Assembly: GCA_013215465.1 (NCBI GenBank)
Contig: JABSOW010000009.1
Coordinates: forward strand, 95,162 to 159,161
Reading direction: 5' to 3'
DNA from: Colwellia sp.
Lineage (GTDB): Bacteria; Pseudomonadota; Gammaproteobacteria; Enterobacterales; Alteromonadaceae
Length of the DNA stretch: 64,000 nucleotides
Both the position numbers and the translations under genes were made by a program. Below, one piece after another: positions 41,793-52,165 of the stretch. The number at the start of each line of letters is the position of its first letter. Position 1 is the first letter of the stretch. The notes beneath the pieces are model-generated. The model did not search any database, had not been told where the DNA came from, and saw nothing but the letters and a program-made list of their open reading frames with translations.

Positions 41793-43136
41793 TTAAATTA
41801 ACTGATATGAGCCAGCTGCACTGGCAACAAATAATGTTTGATGCAAACGGCTAGCATATTCATCAGTCATGCCAGCAACATAGTCAGAAATTACTCGATG
41901 AGCATTATCATTATTATCGACAGCATATTGCCAACGCTTGGCGCTATTATTTGGTAGTAATCTTAAGGGATCAGAAGACAAAGCCTCAAATAATTCCATC
42001 ACTATTTGTTGGCCTCTATATTCAAGTCGCTGAATACTGGTTTGTTTAATAACGAAGTTATAGACGAAGTCTTTAAAAATTTGTAATGCTTGCATGGTGA
42101 CTTTTGGCAAGGTTGCGTTATACCTGAGTAAATTTTCTTCAAAATACACCCCATCATTAAGTTCATTTAAATCCGTTAACTCAATAGCGGTAATCAAGTA
42201 GTTAACCAAACCACCAATAGCATCTTTTTGTAAGTGGTGTTGCTCACTAAAAAGTTTAGTGGTTAACGTTTGAGAATATTGCTCAAGCCACGGATCATCT
42301 AATAATTTCAACTTATCGATAACGTGTGCTTCAAAGTCATATTGATTGACTATACCGGTTACAATTGCATCTTCAAGATCGTGAATGCCATAAGCAATAT
42401 CATCAGCGAGTTCCATTATTGAACAGTCAAGTGACTTGAACCGTGTTTTATGATGATTATTTTCTCGAACCTCTATTTGTTGAAAAAGTTCACGATCAGT
42501 TACTGATAAAGGTGATAATAACCAATCTATTATCTCGCTGTCGTCACTATATAAGCCTTTTGGTGGGTGCCATTCACTGGCTTTGAGTTGTCTAAAGTTG
42601 TCAATGTCAGTATTTCGTCTGGGTTGGTTTAGTTGCTCTAATATTTGTGGATATTTCATTAAACCAAGTAAGGTTCTTCGGCTTAAATTCATACCGTGGT
42701 GCTCACTAAAAGGCTCAAGACGAGCAACAATTCTAAAGGTTTGGCCATTACCTTCAAAGCCGCCGTGTTTTCGCATCATATAATGTAAGGCAACTTCACC
42801 GCCGTGGCCAAAGGGTGGATGTCCAATATCATGTGCTAAACAAATGGCTTCAATTAAACTATCGGTATCAGGAAATAAAGCATGGCAAAGTGTTGGGTAT
42901 TTCCAACGAAGCTGGGATGAAATGCCTGAGCCAATTTGCGCGGCTTCAAGTGAATGGGTTAAACGAGTACGATAAAAGTCGCTTTGGCCTCTGCCCATTA
43001 CTTGCGTTTTTGATTGTAACCGTCTAAAGGCGGCGGAATGTAAAATACGAGCACGGTCGCGCTGAAAGGGATCTCGGTGATCTTGTTGTCTCTTTGATAC
43101 TTTTTTTAACCGTCGTTCTAACCAAATTTTTTCCAT
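41793..43136 (-). CDS. dgt: Deoxyguanosinetriphosphate triphosphohydrolase-like protein
   Basis: Dgt-type HD hydrolases split dNTPs into deoxynucleosides and triphosphate. The 447-aa protein has the N-terminal RDPFQRDRARILHSAAFRRL, the metal-binding His in RLTHSLEAAQIG, and the HD pair in CLAHDIGHPPFGHGGE. The remaining Asp is in LADDIAYGIHDLEDAI. The length fits the type-2 dGTPase group common in marine bacteria rather than E. coli Dgt (505 aa), so substrate range may be broader. Confidence 0.92.
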   Translation of the reverse strand: MEKIWLERRLKKVSKRQQDHRDPFQRDRARILHSAAFRRLQSKTQVMGRGQSDFYRTRLTHSLEAAQIGSGISSQLRWKYPTLCHALFPDTDSLIEAICLAHDIGHPPFGHGGEVALHYMMRKHGGFEGNGQTFRIVARLEPFSEHHGMNLSRRTLLGLMKYPQILEQLNQPRRNTDIDNFRQLKASEWHPPKGLYSDDSEIIDWLLSPLSVTDRELFQQIEVRENNHHKTRFKSLDCSIMELADDIAYGIHDLEDAIVTGIVNQYDFEAHVIDKLKLLDDPWLEQYSQTLTTKLFSEQHHLQKDAIGGLVNYLITAIELTDLNELNDGVYFEENLLRYNATLPKVTMQALQIFKDFVYNFVIKQTSIQRLEYRGQQIVMELFEALSSDPLRLLPNNSAKRWQYAVDNNDNAHRVISDYVAGMTDEYASRLHQTLFVASAAGSYQLI

Positions 43137-43272
43137 TAGATTACTAACCTATAAATTTATTTAAAGCTATTTTTAAAAGAATTCAAATATCAGTGAGTTT
43201 TTAATTTACCTTAACATGCTATTATCAAAATAAGTATATAGTTGAAATATTTATCAAAAAAGAGGAGTTATC

Positions 43273-44019
43273 TTGAATAATAAAGGAATAATTATTCATA
43301 TATTTTTATTTTATTGTTTTTCTTTTAGTGCCTTAGGCAACCATACTGAGATCATAGAATTAACGGCTGGTTTGTCAAAGCCACCTTTTGTTATCGAAAA
43401 TAATGAGCACTACAGCGGTATTCAATTAGATTTAATTAGCGAAATTTTTGCCATAGAAAATAAACAAGTCGATTTTATTCATATGCCGGCAGCACGCAGT
43501 TTTTCAAGTGTGAATACGTGGCGTACAGATGGCACCATCACTTTGCCTAGTACACATCAGCAAAAAGGGGTATTTATTTCTGAGCCCTATATTAGTTATC
43601 AAAATGTTGCTATTACTTTAAGGCAAGATAATTTAATAATAGACGAGCTTGATGATTTATCAGAAAAGTATATTATTGCTTTTCAAACCGCGCGAAAGTT
43701 TTTAGGCGCTAGTTATATTAAAGCCATAGAAAGTGCCGCGGGCTATCAAGAAATGGCTGATCAAATGAAGCAAATTGAATTGCTCTTTATTAAAAGAACG
43801 CAGGTACTAGTGTTAGATATAAATATTCTAAAACATTTTTTACATAATAACCGCGAACCAAAATATAATAAAGCTTATAAAATTCATCGGCTATTTTTAC
43901 CGAGAGTTTATGCTGCGGGCTTTAAAAGCAAAGCCGTCCGCGATCAATTTAATCGCGGTCTAGCGGTGATTAAAGCGAATGGTAAATATCAACAAATTTT
44001 AGATAAATACTTGTTGTAA
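43273..44019 (+). CDS. Periplasmic solute-binding protein (SBP family 3 type)
   Basis: The 248-aa exported protein has a signal peptide (hydrophobic IIIHIFLFYCFSFSALG) and the fold of amino-acid-type ABC binding proteins (PF00497), starting with LTAGLSKPPFVIENNEHYSGIQLDLISEIF. No permease or ATPase gene is adjacent, so it may be an orphan binding protein or act in signalling. The start is a TTG after a strong GAGGAG five bases upstream. Confidence 0.82.
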   Translation: MNNKGIIIHIFLFYCFSFSALGNHTEIIELTAGLSKPPFVIENNEHYSGIQLDLISEIFAIENKQVDFIHMPAARSFSSVNTWRTDGTITLPSTHQQKGVFISEPYISYQNVAITLRQDNLIIDELDDLSEKYIIAFQTARKFLGASYIKAIESAAGYQEMADQMKQIELLFIKRTQVLVLDINILKHFLHNNREPKYNKAYKIHRLFLPRVYAAGFKSKAVRDQFNRGLAVIKANGKYQQILDKYLL

Positions 44020-44080
44020 GCTTTTATGCGCACTAGTTATCATTACCTTTATGGGCGAAGAAACTTGTTGAAAACATTCT

Positions 44081-44956
44081 TCAATATTTCTTTTTAAAGT
44101 TAACATAAGCGGTGGGTGATAAACCAATAATAGACTTAAACTCTCTTATAAAATGAGCTTGGTCATAAAAACCGGCCACTTCCCCTATTTCGGTAAATGA
44201 TTGTAGATTTTTGTTTTTTAATAAAGTCCTCGCATTTTCCATGCGAATTATTCGAGCGTATTTTTTTGGCGTCATACCAATAGAGTCTTTGAACAATCGT
44301 TCAATTTGTCGATAACTTTTACCCACATCGTTGATTGTTTCAGCAATCGTGTTTTTGCCATTATGAAGCTTTATTTTAATAGCGATATGCTGCACAAGTG
44401 CATCAGTTTTTAATGGCTCTGTTAGTTTTTTTAGTAAAAATGTATCGACAAATTTTAACATGTCACCAGTTGGGTTTTTTTCTTTCTCATCTAGACATGA
44501 CTCTATCAACTGACCCATAGCCAAGTCATGTAGATTTATATTCGAGTTGTTTATCTCAGATAATGGCGTAGCAAAAAAGTGAGATGCACCACCAGGGTTG
44601 AAACGGATACCGATAGCATCAATATGTCCAGCCAAAGACATTTGTCTCGTTTTGGTGTGAATGCCATCCATGTAACCGTTGGAAGATATTTTCTCTCCTT
44701 CATAAAGCAGTGGGCTACCAAAATTTATAATTATTCCTAAACCGCCATTGGGATGAAGCAGTTCAGTAGACGGGGACATAAACGCCAACTCAGTTTGTAT
44801 TTGCCAATAACACTGAATATAGGGTTGTAAACTAATGGAGGGAGAAGCTTGTCGAAATCCAGTATAGGTAAGGTTATCTGCAAAAGAGTGTTTTTTATTA
44901 TGCATAGTTTTATACTTTTTTGTCGAAAATATACAATTACTTATCAAGTCGCTCAA
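44081..44956 (-). CDS. AraC-family transcriptional regulator
   Basis: The 291-aa protein has an N-terminal DUF6597-like domain (YIQCYWQIQTELAFMSPSTE; GIRFNPGGASHFF) and a C-terminal AraC double helix-turn-helix (about residues 195-288) ending in QAHFIREFKSIIGLSPTAYV. It is divergent from the SnoaL-like gene with 42 bp between starts, so it probably regulates that gene and itself. Met18 (44905) is an alternative start. Confidence 0.9.
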   Translation of the reverse strand: MSDLISNCIFSTKKYKTMHNKKHSFADNLTYTGFRQASPSISLQPYIQCYWQIQTELAFMSPSTELLHPNGGLGIIINFGSPLLYEGEKISSNGYMDGIHTKTRQMSLAGHIDAIGIRFNPGGASHFFATPLSEINNSNINLHDLAMGQLIESCLDEKEKNPTGDMLKFVDTFLLKKLTEPLKTDALVQHIAIKIKLHNGKNTIAETINDVGKSYRQIERLFKDSIGMTPKKYARIIRMENARTLLKNKNLQSFTEIGEVAGFYDQAHFIREFKSIIGLSPTAYVNFKKKY

Positions 44957-44998
44957 GTAATATTTTGCTTTGATTATAACCCATGAAGAGAATAAAAA

Positions 44999-45439
44999 AT
45001 GAGAAAAATTAAAGGTATAGTAGTTGTATTAATAAGTTTACTGTTTGTTAATGCAGCCTTTGCTGGCGGCTCAGCAAAGCAGTCTATTATTGAAGGCAAT
45101 GCTAAATTAATGAAAGCATTTGGTCATGATGCTTTATTTATTGCATCCTTGTATACCAAAAATGGACAACTCATGCCAGTAGGCTCTGAAGCGATAGAAG
45201 GTCATGCAAATATTGCTAAATTTTGGCAAAGTGTATTTGATGCCGGAGTGACAGGGTTAACGCTTGAAACGTTAGAAGTATCAACAATGGGCGATACCGC
45301 GGCTGAAGTAGGTAAAGTTCAATTAAAGAACAAAGCGGGAAAGGTTATTGATACCGGTAAATACGTTGTGGTATGGAAGCGTGTCGATGGTATCTGGAAG
45401 CTACACCGTGATATTTGGACTTCAAATATGGCGCAGTAA
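44999..45439 (+). CDS. Exported SnoaL-like (DUF4440) protein
   Basis: The 146-aa protein has a clear signal peptide (IVVVLISLLFVNAAFAGG) and an NTF2/SnoaL-like domain of the DUF4440 type (ALFIASLYTKNGQLMPVGS; GKYVVVWKRVDGIWKLHRDIW). Members bind or convert small ligands, but many have no known activity. It is divergent from the AraC-type gene, its likely regulator. GAAGAG provides the ribosome site. Confidence 0.82.
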   Translation: MRKIKGIVVVLISLLFVNAAFAGGSAKQSIIEGNAKLMKAFGHDALFIASLYTKNGQLMPVGSEAIEGHANIAKFWQSVFDAGVTGLTLETLEVSTMGDTAAEVGKVQLKNKAGKVIDTGKYVVVWKRVDGIWKLHRDIWTSNMAQ

Positions 45440-45452
45440 AAATGATATTGTT

Positions 45453-45514
45453 ATTTAATCTGATGTGATTAAATCATTTTTCTTAACTCTTGATTTTTGA
45501 ATTAAGAGTTAAGA
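45453..45514. terminator. Two AT-rich hairpins between convergent genes
   Basis: ATTTAATC/GATTAAAT (45453-45460 and 45467-45474) is followed by CATTTTTC and could end the SnoaL-like gene. Behind it TCTTAACTCTT (45481-45491) pairs exactly with AAGAGTTAAGA (45504-45514). Both are weak by composition. Confidence 0.45.
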
Positions 45515-45583
45515 GCAATCATTTCAATAAATAGCCTAGCTGTTGTTAGTTTAAATTAATTCCTCGCCGCTAGCTGCAAGGCT

Positions 45584-45611
45584 ATACCAATTAATTAGTG
45601 TAATTGGTATT
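45584..45611. repeat. Short ATACCAATTA / TAATTGGTAT palindromic repeat
   Basis: TACCAATTA at 45585-45593 and TAATTGGTA at 45601-45609 are exact inverted copies with a 7-nt loop, just behind cmoB. It is of the same type as the repeats at 26650 and 38834. Confidence 0.6.
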
Positions 45612-45616
45612 AATCA

Positions 45617-46585
45617 TTATGGCTTAGTAGCAATAAAAATGGCTCGTTTGGGGGCAGGATAACCTTCAATGGTTTTGCTGTTATCAAGGGGATCAAGAAA
45701 ATCAGATAGTGACTCTGAATCAATCCAGTCAGTTTTTCTTTGCTCATCAAGGGCAGTAATGTCAGTGTTAACCACGCGAATATCGGTAAAACCACAGCGC
45801 GCTAACCATGCACACATGGCTTTGGTGCTAGGTAAAAACCAGACATTACGCATTTTAGCGTATCGTTCACCCGGCACTAATACGGTATTTTCATCACCAT
45901 CAACAATTAATGTTTCAAGTATTAACTCGCCGCCTTTAACCAACTGGGCTTTTAATTGATAAATAAAATCAATGGGTGAGCGGCGATGATATAAAACCCC
46001 CATTGCAAATACGCTGTCAAAGGCATTAAGCTCAGGTAACTGTTCAACGCCTAACGGCAATAAATTGACCTTGTTATCATCAATAAAGTGTTGCATGGCG
46101 TTAAATTGCATCAAAAACAGTTGGGTTGGATCAATACCGACGACAAATTTTGCTCCTGCACCGCGCATACGCCATAAGTGATAACCACTACCACAACCAA
46201 TATCAAGTACGTACTTACCCGATAAATCGCCGATGTGTTGCGCTAACCTGTCCCATTTAAAGTCACTACGCCATTCGGTATCTATATGTAAGCCGTGAAT
46301 ATGATAAGGACCTTTACGCCAAGGTTTAAATTTCTTTAACAAATTTTCTAAGCGTTTATGCTCACCCGCATTTAAATCTTCTTTGCAGCCAACAGTGACA
46401 CTATTGACTAAATCAAGCACTGATGTTTGTGTTTTTGGTAGCGCCTCTAAGGTTTTTTGCCAATGTTTATATTCGCCATGAAGATTGTTTTTATGCCAAT
46501 AATCAAGTTGTGATGGCAAGGTGTTTAACCAATGGTTTAAACGATTGGTGGAAATTTGTTGGTAAAATTTATTAAAATTGGTCAT
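45617..46585 (-). CDS. cmoB: tRNA uridine 5-oxyacetic acid(34) synthase
   Basis: CmoB transfers the carboxymethyl group of carboxy-S-adenosylmethionine to 5-hydroxyuridine-34 of tRNAs, giving cmo5U. The 322-aa protein has the CmoB-specific N-terminal region, [20 protein letters not shown], the SAM-type loop [14 protein letters not shown], and the C-terminal [20 protein letters not shown]. Its partner cmoA lies 132 bp upstream on the same strand, so the pathway is complete here. Confidence 0.97.
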   Translation of the reverse strand: MTNFNKFYQQISTNRLNHWLNTLPSQLDYWHKNNLHGEYKHWQKTLEALPKTQTSVLDLVNSVTVGCKEDLNAGEHKRLENLLKKFKPWRKGPYHIHGLHIDTEWRSDFKWDRLAQHIGDLSGKYVLDIGCGSGYHLWRMRGAGAKFVVGIDPTQLFLMQFNAMQHFIDDNKVNLLPLGVEQLPELNAFDSVFAMGVLYHRRSPIDFIYQLKAQLVKGGELILETLIVDGDENTVLVPGERYAKMRNVWFLPSTKAMCAWLARCGFTDIRVVNTDITALDEQRKTDWIDSESLSDFLDPLDNSKTIEGYPAPKRAIFIATKP

Positions 46586-46717
46586 GAGTAATTCATTTTT
46601 TGGTTAAATATTTATACTTTGCTGTTCGCTTATTTTGAACTTATCGTCTATCGACAGCTTCGCGCTCAGAACGAACAATATTTTTTCATATTATTATTTT
46701 TAGTTTGTCGAAGGATC

Positions 46718-47473
46718 TCATTTGATGGCGATAAAAGAGATAAAGTTAAAGCATTGAAACCAAGGTGAAACATGGCTAAAGCCTGCTTTTTTTAGGCGAT
46801 TTATATGTTGCTCTATTGAGTCGGTGTGCATTACGTTCTCTAATGCGGTGCGCTTTTGCGCAACTTCTAGCTCGCTATAGCCATTAGCGCGTTTAAAGTC
46901 ATGATGTAAATTGATTAAATGTTCATCAATGATAGCATCACCATGAGATATCTTTTCTGAAATCACTAACAAACCGCCCTTATTAATGCCCTGTGCAATA
47001 TTATTGATTAACTCTTGCCGTGCTGTTTTTTCAATAAATTGTAAGGTGAAATTAAGTACCACCATAGAGGCATTTTCAATTGTTATATCTTGAATATTCG
47101 CCTCAATCACATCAACTGGTGTGGTGCCTTTAAATGCATTGATATGCATTTTACAACGTTCGACCATGGCTGATGAATTATCAACCGAAATAATTTTACA
47201 CTGTTTAGCTTGAATACCTTTGCGTATTGCTAAGGTGGCAGCACCTAATGAACAACCTAAATCATAAATAACGGTGTTTTTTTGGACGAATTGTTGGCTA
47301 AGACGACCAATGGTATTAATAATAGTATTATAACCGGGCACTGAGCGACTGATCATATCGGGAAAAACTTCTACTACTTGAGCATCAAAAGCAAAATCGT
47401 TCACTTGGGCTTGCGGATTTGAGTAAATTAAATCGGTATCAGGAGTACGCATGATAATTAATTGTTTATACAC
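46718..47473 (-). CDS. cmoA: Carboxy-S-adenosylmethionine synthase
   Basis: CmoA makes carboxy-S-adenosylmethionine from SAM and prephenate, the donor used by CmoB. The protein has [22 protein letters not shown], the nucleotide loop [16 protein letters not shown] and [10 protein letters not shown]. The frame gives 251 aa from 47473; Met8 at 47452 ([14 protein letters not shown]) fits the family N terminus better and would give 244 aa. It is first in a cmoA-cmoB unit. Confidence 0.95.
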   Translation of the reverse strand: MYKQLIIMRTPDTDLIYSNPQAQVNDFAFDAQVVEVFPDMISRSVPGYNTIINTIGRLSQQFVQKNTVIYDLGCSLGAATLAIRKGIQAKQCKIISVDNSSAMVERCKMHINAFKGTTPVDVIEANIQDITIENASMVVLNFTLQFIEKTARQELINNIAQGINKGGLLVISEKISHGDAIIDEHLINLHHDFKRANGYSELEVAQKRTALENVMHTDSIEQHINRLKKAGFSHVSPWFQCFNFISFIAIK

Positions 47474-47547
47474 TATAGGTTAGAGAGGTTACCTTATTTT
47501 AACTGATATTGATTCGATATAAAAACAAATTACCATATTGAGAAATG

Positions 47548-47697
47548 CATTGTTCAAATTTATGGGTAAATCATTCTTTCCTAACTGTCCCTTTATTGCC
47601 GTTACTATTTGAGTTATCAGGCACTAATGATCCCGATATATTAAAAGAAGCTGATACCTTAATCTATAAAGTAAAGTCATCAGGAAAAAACCATTAG
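47548..47697 (+). pseudogene. Remnant of a GGDEF-domain gene (C-terminal end)
   Basis: A 49-codon frame ends with DPDILKEADTLIYKVKSSGKNH, which matches the last helix of GGDEF domains ('ll..AD.alY.AK..GkN'). The first half (LTVPLLPLLFELSG) is degenerate where the 'lSiGva' strand should be, and no upstream GGDEF signature exists in any frame. It lies alone between cmoA and aspS. I read it as the decayed 3' end of a diguanylate cyclase gene. The rest of the 47474-47846 gap shows only the aspS upstream region. Confidence 0.65.
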
Positions 47698-47846
47698 TTA
47701 ACATTAGCCCAACTTAATAAAAATTAACTCGCTAAGCTAGGGTGACTTTACTAATCTTTGCTTTATAATATGCGGCATTTATCGCTAGCAAAATCAAATT
47801 GAGTTAGCGTTTATTTCTAATTATTAAGTAGCAAGGCAAAAAATAC

Positions 47847-49619
47847 ATGCGTAGTCTTTATTGTGGTGAGGTTAATGAGTCTCATATTGGTCAAGAAGTC
47901 ACTCTTTGTGGTTGGGTTAATCGTCGTCGTGATCTAGGCGCTGTTATCTTTCTTGATTTACGTGACCGAGAAGGTTTAGTTCAAGTTGTTTATGATCCCG
48001 ATCTGCCAGAGGTGCTCGCTATTGCTAACACCTTACGTAATGAGTTTTGTGTACAGCTTAAAGGTAAAGTACGTGCTCGCCCAGAAGGTCAAGTAAACAA
48101 AGGTATGAAAACTGGTGCTATTGAAATACTCGGTCTTGAACTGACTATTTTAAATAAATCAGCGCCTCTACCGCTTGACTCAAATCAAAATAACTCTGAA
48201 GAGCAACGTCTTAAATATCGTTACCTTGACTTGCGCCGTCCAGAGATGACAGATCGACTTCGCTTTCGCGCCAAAGTGACTTCAAAAGTACGCAGTTCAT
48301 TAGAAGCATTAGGATTTTTAGATATTGAAACGCCTATTCTTACTGCCGCAACACCAGAGGGTGCTCGTGATTATTTAGTGCCGAGTCGTACTCATAAGGG
48401 TAAGTTTTTTGCGTTGCCTCAATCACCACAATTATTTAAGCAATTGCTAATGATGTCGGGCATGGAACGTTACTATCAAATTGTTAAATGTTTTCGTGAT
48501 GAAGACTTACGTGCTGATAGACAACCTGAATTTACGCAAATAGATATTGAAACCTCATTTATGAGTAGTGACCAAGTCATGGAAGTTAGTGAAACCATGA
48601 TCAGAGAGCTATTTAAAGAAATGCTTGATGTTGAGCTGGGTGAATTCCCACGTATGCCATTTAGCGAAGCAATGCGACGTTTTGGCTCAGATAAACCCGA
48701 TTTACGTAACCCGTTAGAATTAGTTGATGTCGCTGATTTACTGAAAGACGTAGAATTTAAAGTATTCTCTGGCCCGGCAAATGACGAAAATGGCCGTGTT
48801 GCTGTTATCTGTGCGCCGGGCGGAGCCAAAGCATACTCACGCAAAGGGCTTGATGAATTAACTAAGTTTGTTGGTATCTATGGTGCTAAAGGCATGCCAT
48901 GGTTAAAAGTGAATGATATCGATAACGGGTTGGCCGGCTTACAATCACCTATCTTAAAATTTTTGTCGGAAGATGTTGTGAGTGAGTTACTTACACGCGT
49001 TAATGCTAAGTCAGGTGATATTATCTTTTTTGGCGCTGATTCAAATTCAGTCGTTACCGAAGCATTAGGCGCTCTTCGCCTTAAATTAGGTGAAGATCTA
49101 GATTTACTTGCAGGTGACTGGAAACCATTATGGGTTGTTGATTTTCCTATGTTTGAAGAAATCGATGGCCATATGCATGCATTGCACCATCCATTTACCG
49201 CACCGATGAACTTAACCCCAGAGCAGCTTGAGGCTAATCCCTTAGGTGCGTTATCTGATGCTTATGATATGGTGCTAAATGGCTGTGAACTAGGTGGTGG
49301 CTCTGTGCGTATTCATAAGCAAGACATGCAATCTACCGCGTTTAGAATATTAGGTATTGAAGAAGACGAAGCGCAAGAAAAATTTGGTTTCTTACTTGAA
49401 GCCCTACAATATGGTGCGCCACCACATGCAGGTTTAGCTTTTGGTCTTGATCGCTTAGTGATGTTAATGACCGGTGCTAGCTCTATTCGTGAAGTAATGG
49501 CGTTCCCGAAAACGAATACCGCCGCCTGTCCATTAACGAATGCACCGGGTAATGCTAATGCTGCGCAGTTAGCTGAGTTGGGTGTACAAGTAATCCCTCA
49601 GCAAAAAGACGCTGAGTAA
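47847..49619 (+). CDS. aspS: Aspartyl-tRNA synthetase
   Basis: AspS charges tRNA-Asp. The 590-aa class II synthetase has the N-terminal OB-fold anticodon-binding domain ([20 protein letters not shown]), motif 2 in [20 protein letters not shown], the bacterial insertion domain, and motif 3 [15 protein letters not shown]. Length and order match discriminating bacterial AspRS. GCAAGG serves as ribosome site. It leads the aspS-ruvC-ruvA-ruvB string; yebC, often found between aspS and ruvC, is absent here. Confidence 0.98.
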   Translation: MRSLYCGEVNESHIGQEVTLCGWVNRRRDLGAVIFLDLRDREGLVQVVYDPDLPEVLAIANTLRNEFCVQLKGKVRARPEGQVNKGMKTGAIEILGLELTILNKSAPLPLDSNQNNSEEQRLKYRYLDLRRPEMTDRLRFRAKVTSKVRSSLEALGFLDIETPILTAATPEGARDYLVPSRTHKGKFFALPQSPQLFKQLLMMSGMERYYQIVKCFRDEDLRADRQPEFTQIDIETSFMSSDQVMEVSETMIRELFKEMLDVELGEFPRMPFSEAMRRFGSDKPDLRNPLELVDVADLLKDVEFKVFSGPANDENGRVAVICAPGGAKAYSRKGLDELTKFVGIYGAKGMPWLKVNDIDNGLAGLQSPILKFLSEDVVSELLTRVNAKSGDIIFFGADSNSVVTEALGALRLKLGEDLDLLAGDWKPLWVVDFPMFEEIDGHMHALHHPFTAPMNLTPEQLEANPLGALSDAYDMVLNGCELGGGSVRIHKQDMQSTAFRILGIEEDEAQEKFGFLLEALQYGAPPHAGLAFGLDRLVMLMTGASSIREVMAFPKTNTAACPLTNAPGNANAAQLAELGVQVIPQQKDAE

Positions 49620-49637
49620 TTAGTATCGAGTTGAATA

Positions 49638-49672
49638 GTTACGAAGATACGGGCAATTCTTTTCTTCGTAAC
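49638..49672. repeat. Inverted repeat between aspS and ruvC
   Basis: GTTACGAAGA (49638-49647) pairs exactly with TCTTCGTAAC (49663-49672) across a 15-nt loop, followed by a second AACTCGTAAC-type half further on. It could attenuate or end aspS transcription, but there is no T-tract after it. Confidence 0.5.
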
Positions 49673-49701
49673 TCAAAACTAATAACTCGTAACGATAACT
49701 G

Positions 49702-50229
49702 ATGTCTATTATATTAGGTATTGACCCCGGTTCACGCTTCACTGGCTACGGGGTTATTAAACAACAAGGTCGCAGCTTTACCTACCTCGGTAGCGGCTGT
49801 ATTAAAGCATTGAGTCAAGGTGAAGATCTTGCCTCACGCTTACAAACTATTTTTGCTGGTGTTTCTGAAATAATTCTACAATTTAAGCCTGATATGTTTG
49901 CTATTGAACAAGTTTTTATGGCAAAAAATCCAGATTCAGCTTTAAAATTAGGCCAAGCTAGAGGTGCTGCTATTGTTGCTGCAACAAATAATGGCTTAAC
50001 TATAGCTGAATACTCAGCCAGACAAATTAAACAAGCGGTTGTCGGGACTGGTGCCGCAGATAAAAGCCAAGTTCAACATATGGTGAAAAGCATTCTTAAA
50101 TTACCGGGTACACCACAGGCTGATGCCGCGGATGCACTTGCTGTGGCGTTATGCCATGGCCATAGTCATGAATACTTGTTAAAACTTAGCGGGCAAGCGA
50201 GTAAAATTGTCAGAGGCAGATTAAGATAA
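49702..50229 (+). CDS. ruvC: Holliday-junction endonuclease RuvC
   Basis: RuvC resolves Holliday junctions by paired nicks. The 175-aa protein starts with [14 protein letters not shown] containing the first catalytic Asp. It has the catalytic Glu in [20 protein letters not shown], and the C-terminal acidic pair in [15 protein letters not shown]. The length is standard. It precedes ruvA by 128 bp, with a LexA-like box in between. Confidence 0.97.
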   Translation: MSIILGIDPGSRFTGYGVIKQQGRSFTYLGSGCIKALSQGEDLASRLQTIFAGVSEIILQFKPDMFAIEQVFMAKNPDSALKLGQARGAAIVAATNNGLTIAEYSARQIKQAVVGTGAADKSQVQHMVKSILKLPGTPQADAADALAVALCHGHSHEYLLKLSGQASKIVRGRLR

Positions 50230-50296
50230 GCTTTTATACCAAGTTGATTAAGTTTGTTGGTAACTTTTTTAGCTCGTCACTCGAAACTATTATTTA

Positions 50297-50312
50297 CTGT
50301 ATAAATATATAG
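50297..50312. promoter_or_regulatory. LexA-like (SOS) box upstream of ruvA
   Basis: CTGTATAAATATATAG matches the gammaproteobacterial LexA consensus CTGT-N8-ACAG at all fixed positions except one (ATAG for ACAG), with an alternating AT core. It lies 45 bp before the ruvA start. ruvAB is SOS-controlled in E. coli, which supports the call. Confidence 0.6.
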
Positions 50313-50357
50313 TGGTATGCTTTTGTTCTCTTAATCATTATCTGTAGGTTATTAACT

Positions 50358-50993
50358 GTGATCGGTCGTTTATCGGGCACTATTGCTGAAAAATCCCCTC
50401 CTGAAATCCTTATCGAATGTGCTGGCGTTGGTTATGAAGTTACTATGCCAATGACTAGCATCTATGTATTACCCGAATTAAATGAGCCAGCGATAATTTA
50501 TACGCATTTTGTGGTTCGGGAAGATGCCCAGTTATTGTATGGATTTGCCAATAAAACCGAGCGTAAATTATTTCGTTTATTAATTAAAGTTAATGGTGTT
50601 GGTCCCAAGTTAGCGTTAGCGGTATTATCGGCAATGTCAGCAGATCAGTTTGTCAGTTGTGTTAGACATGATGATGTTTCGGGGATCGTAAAAATACCGG
50701 GTGTCGGTAAAAAAACGGCAGAGCGCTTATTAATTGAAATGCGAGATAGGTTAAAAGATTGGCAAATGTCATCAACGCCAGCAACAGATGCTATGCCTGT
50801 GCAGTTAAGTAACCAACAAACTTTTGTAAGTGCTGTTAATGATAGCGCCTATAACAATAAAGGTGATGCCACTAATGCCTTAATATCATTAGGTTATAAA
50901 CAGGTACAAGCAGATAAAGCGGTTAAACTTGTTTATACTGATGGCATGTCAAGTGAAGATATTATTCGTCATGCTTTAAAGTCAATGCTATAA
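50358..50993 (+). CDS. ruvA: Holliday-junction branch-migration protein RuvA
   Basis: RuvA is the tetrameric junction-binding subunit that positions the RuvB motor. The 211-aa protein begins [20 protein letters not shown] (OB domain), has two helix-hairpin-helix motifs ([14 protein letters not shown] and [13 protein letters not shown]), and a C-terminal UBA-like domain ending in [10 protein letters not shown]. The GTG start is the one giving the conserved MIGRL terminus. It lies 129 bp before ruvB. Confidence 0.97.
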   Translation: MIGRLSGTIAEKSPPEILIECAGVGYEVTMPMTSIYVLPELNEPAIIYTHFVVREDAQLLYGFANKTERKLFRLLIKVNGVGPKLALAVLSAMSADQFVSCVRHDDVSGIVKIPGVGKKTAERLLIEMRDRLKDWQMSSTPATDAMPVQLSNQQTFVSAVNDSAYNNKGDATNALISLGYKQVQADKAVKLVYTDGMSSEDIIRHALKSML

Positions 50994-51122
50994 ATACTGG
51001 CTTTGTCGCTGTGTCGACTAATTTATTTTGCAGAAGTTCTTACCAGTCAATGCCGTGCCTCTTTCTTTACATTGAACGAGCGGTGTTAATCGCGAATTTG
51101 TTTATAACAATCAGGAATAAAA

Positions 51123-52130
51123 ATGATAGAAGCGGATCGCTTAATAGAGCCAGTTGCCAGCATTGAAGATGAAGGGGTTGATCGTGCTATTCGCCCTAAA
51201 ATGCTTAGTGACTATACTGGTCAAGCTCATGTTAAAGCGCAAATGGAAATTTTCATTCCGGCAGCAAAAAAACGTGGCGAGCCACTTGATCACTTACTTA
51301 TTTTTGGTCCTCCAGGCTTAGGGAAAACGACTTTAGCGAATATCGTTGCTAACGAAATGGGCGTAAGTATTCGGACAACTTCTGGCCCAGTACTGGAGAA
51401 AGCCGGCGACTTAGCGGCATTGTTAACCAATTTAGAAGAAAATGATATTTTATTTATTGATGAAATTCATCGCTTAAGCCCTGTCGTTGAGGAAGTGTTA
51501 TATCCGGCAATGGAAGATTATCAGTTAGATATTATGATTGGTGAAGGGCCCGCTGCTCGCTCAATAAAGTTAGATCTACCTCCTTTTACCTTAATTGGCG
51601 CAACAACGCGTGCGGGGGCATTAACCTCACCATTACGTGACCGATTTGGCATAGTACAACGGCTAGAGTTTTATAACGTAGCAGACTTAACGACTATCGT
51701 AAAACGTTCGGCGCATTTTTTGAATTTAACTATTGACGAAGAGGGGGCCTTTGAAGTTGCTAAACGCGCGCGTGGAACTCCTCGTATAGCAAATAGATTA
51801 TTGCGACGGGTTCGTGATTATGCGGATATAAAAACCCATGGTGTGGTTAACAATAAAACTGCGGCTGCCGCACTTGATATGTTAAACGTTGACCATGAAG
51901 GATTTGACATTATGGATAGGAAATTACTTCATGCCATTATTGATAAATTTATGGGTGGCCCTGTTGGGCTCGATAATATTGCTGCTGCTATAGGTGAAGA
52001 GCGAGAAACTATTGAAGATGTACTTGAACCATTTCTAATTCAGCAAGGTTTTTTACAACGTACGCCACGCGGACGTATTGCTACCGATAGAGCCTACCAA
52101 CATTTTTCAATTATTAGACCGAGCGAGTAA
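51123..52130 (+). CDS. ruvB: Holliday-junction branch-migration ATPase RuvB
   Basis: RuvB is the hexameric AAA+ motor of branch migration. The 335-aa protein has Walker [10 protein letters not shown] near residue 62, Walker B FIDEIHRL, the GATTRAG sensor-1 block, arginine finger in SPLRDRFG, and the C-terminal winged-helix ending [15 protein letters not shown]. The order ruvC-ruvA-ruvB is complete. Confidence 0.98.
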   Translation: MIEADRLIEPVASIEDEGVDRAIRPKMLSDYTGQAHVKAQMEIFIPAAKKRGEPLDHLLIFGPPGLGKTTLANIVANEMGVSIRTTSGPVLEKAGDLAALLTNLEENDILFIDEIHRLSPVVEEVLYPAMEDYQLDIMIGEGPAARSIKLDLPPFTLIGATTRAGALTSPLRDRFGIVQRLEFYNVADLTTIVKRSAHFLNLTIDEEGAFEVAKRARGTPRIANRLLRRVRDYADIKTHGVVNNKTAAAALDMLNVDHEGFDIMDRKLLHAIIDKFMGGPVGLDNIAAAIGEERETIEDVLEPFLIQQGFLQRTPRGRIATDRAYQHFSIIRPSE

Positions 52131-52165
52131 AATAACCTACCAGTCTAGATATAGTTACTAATCAC

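Noticed and set aside
50236..50266. Further member of the TACCA...TGGTA repeat family
   Set aside because: Only the outer few bases match (ATACCAAG...TTGGTAA) and the arms are imperfect.
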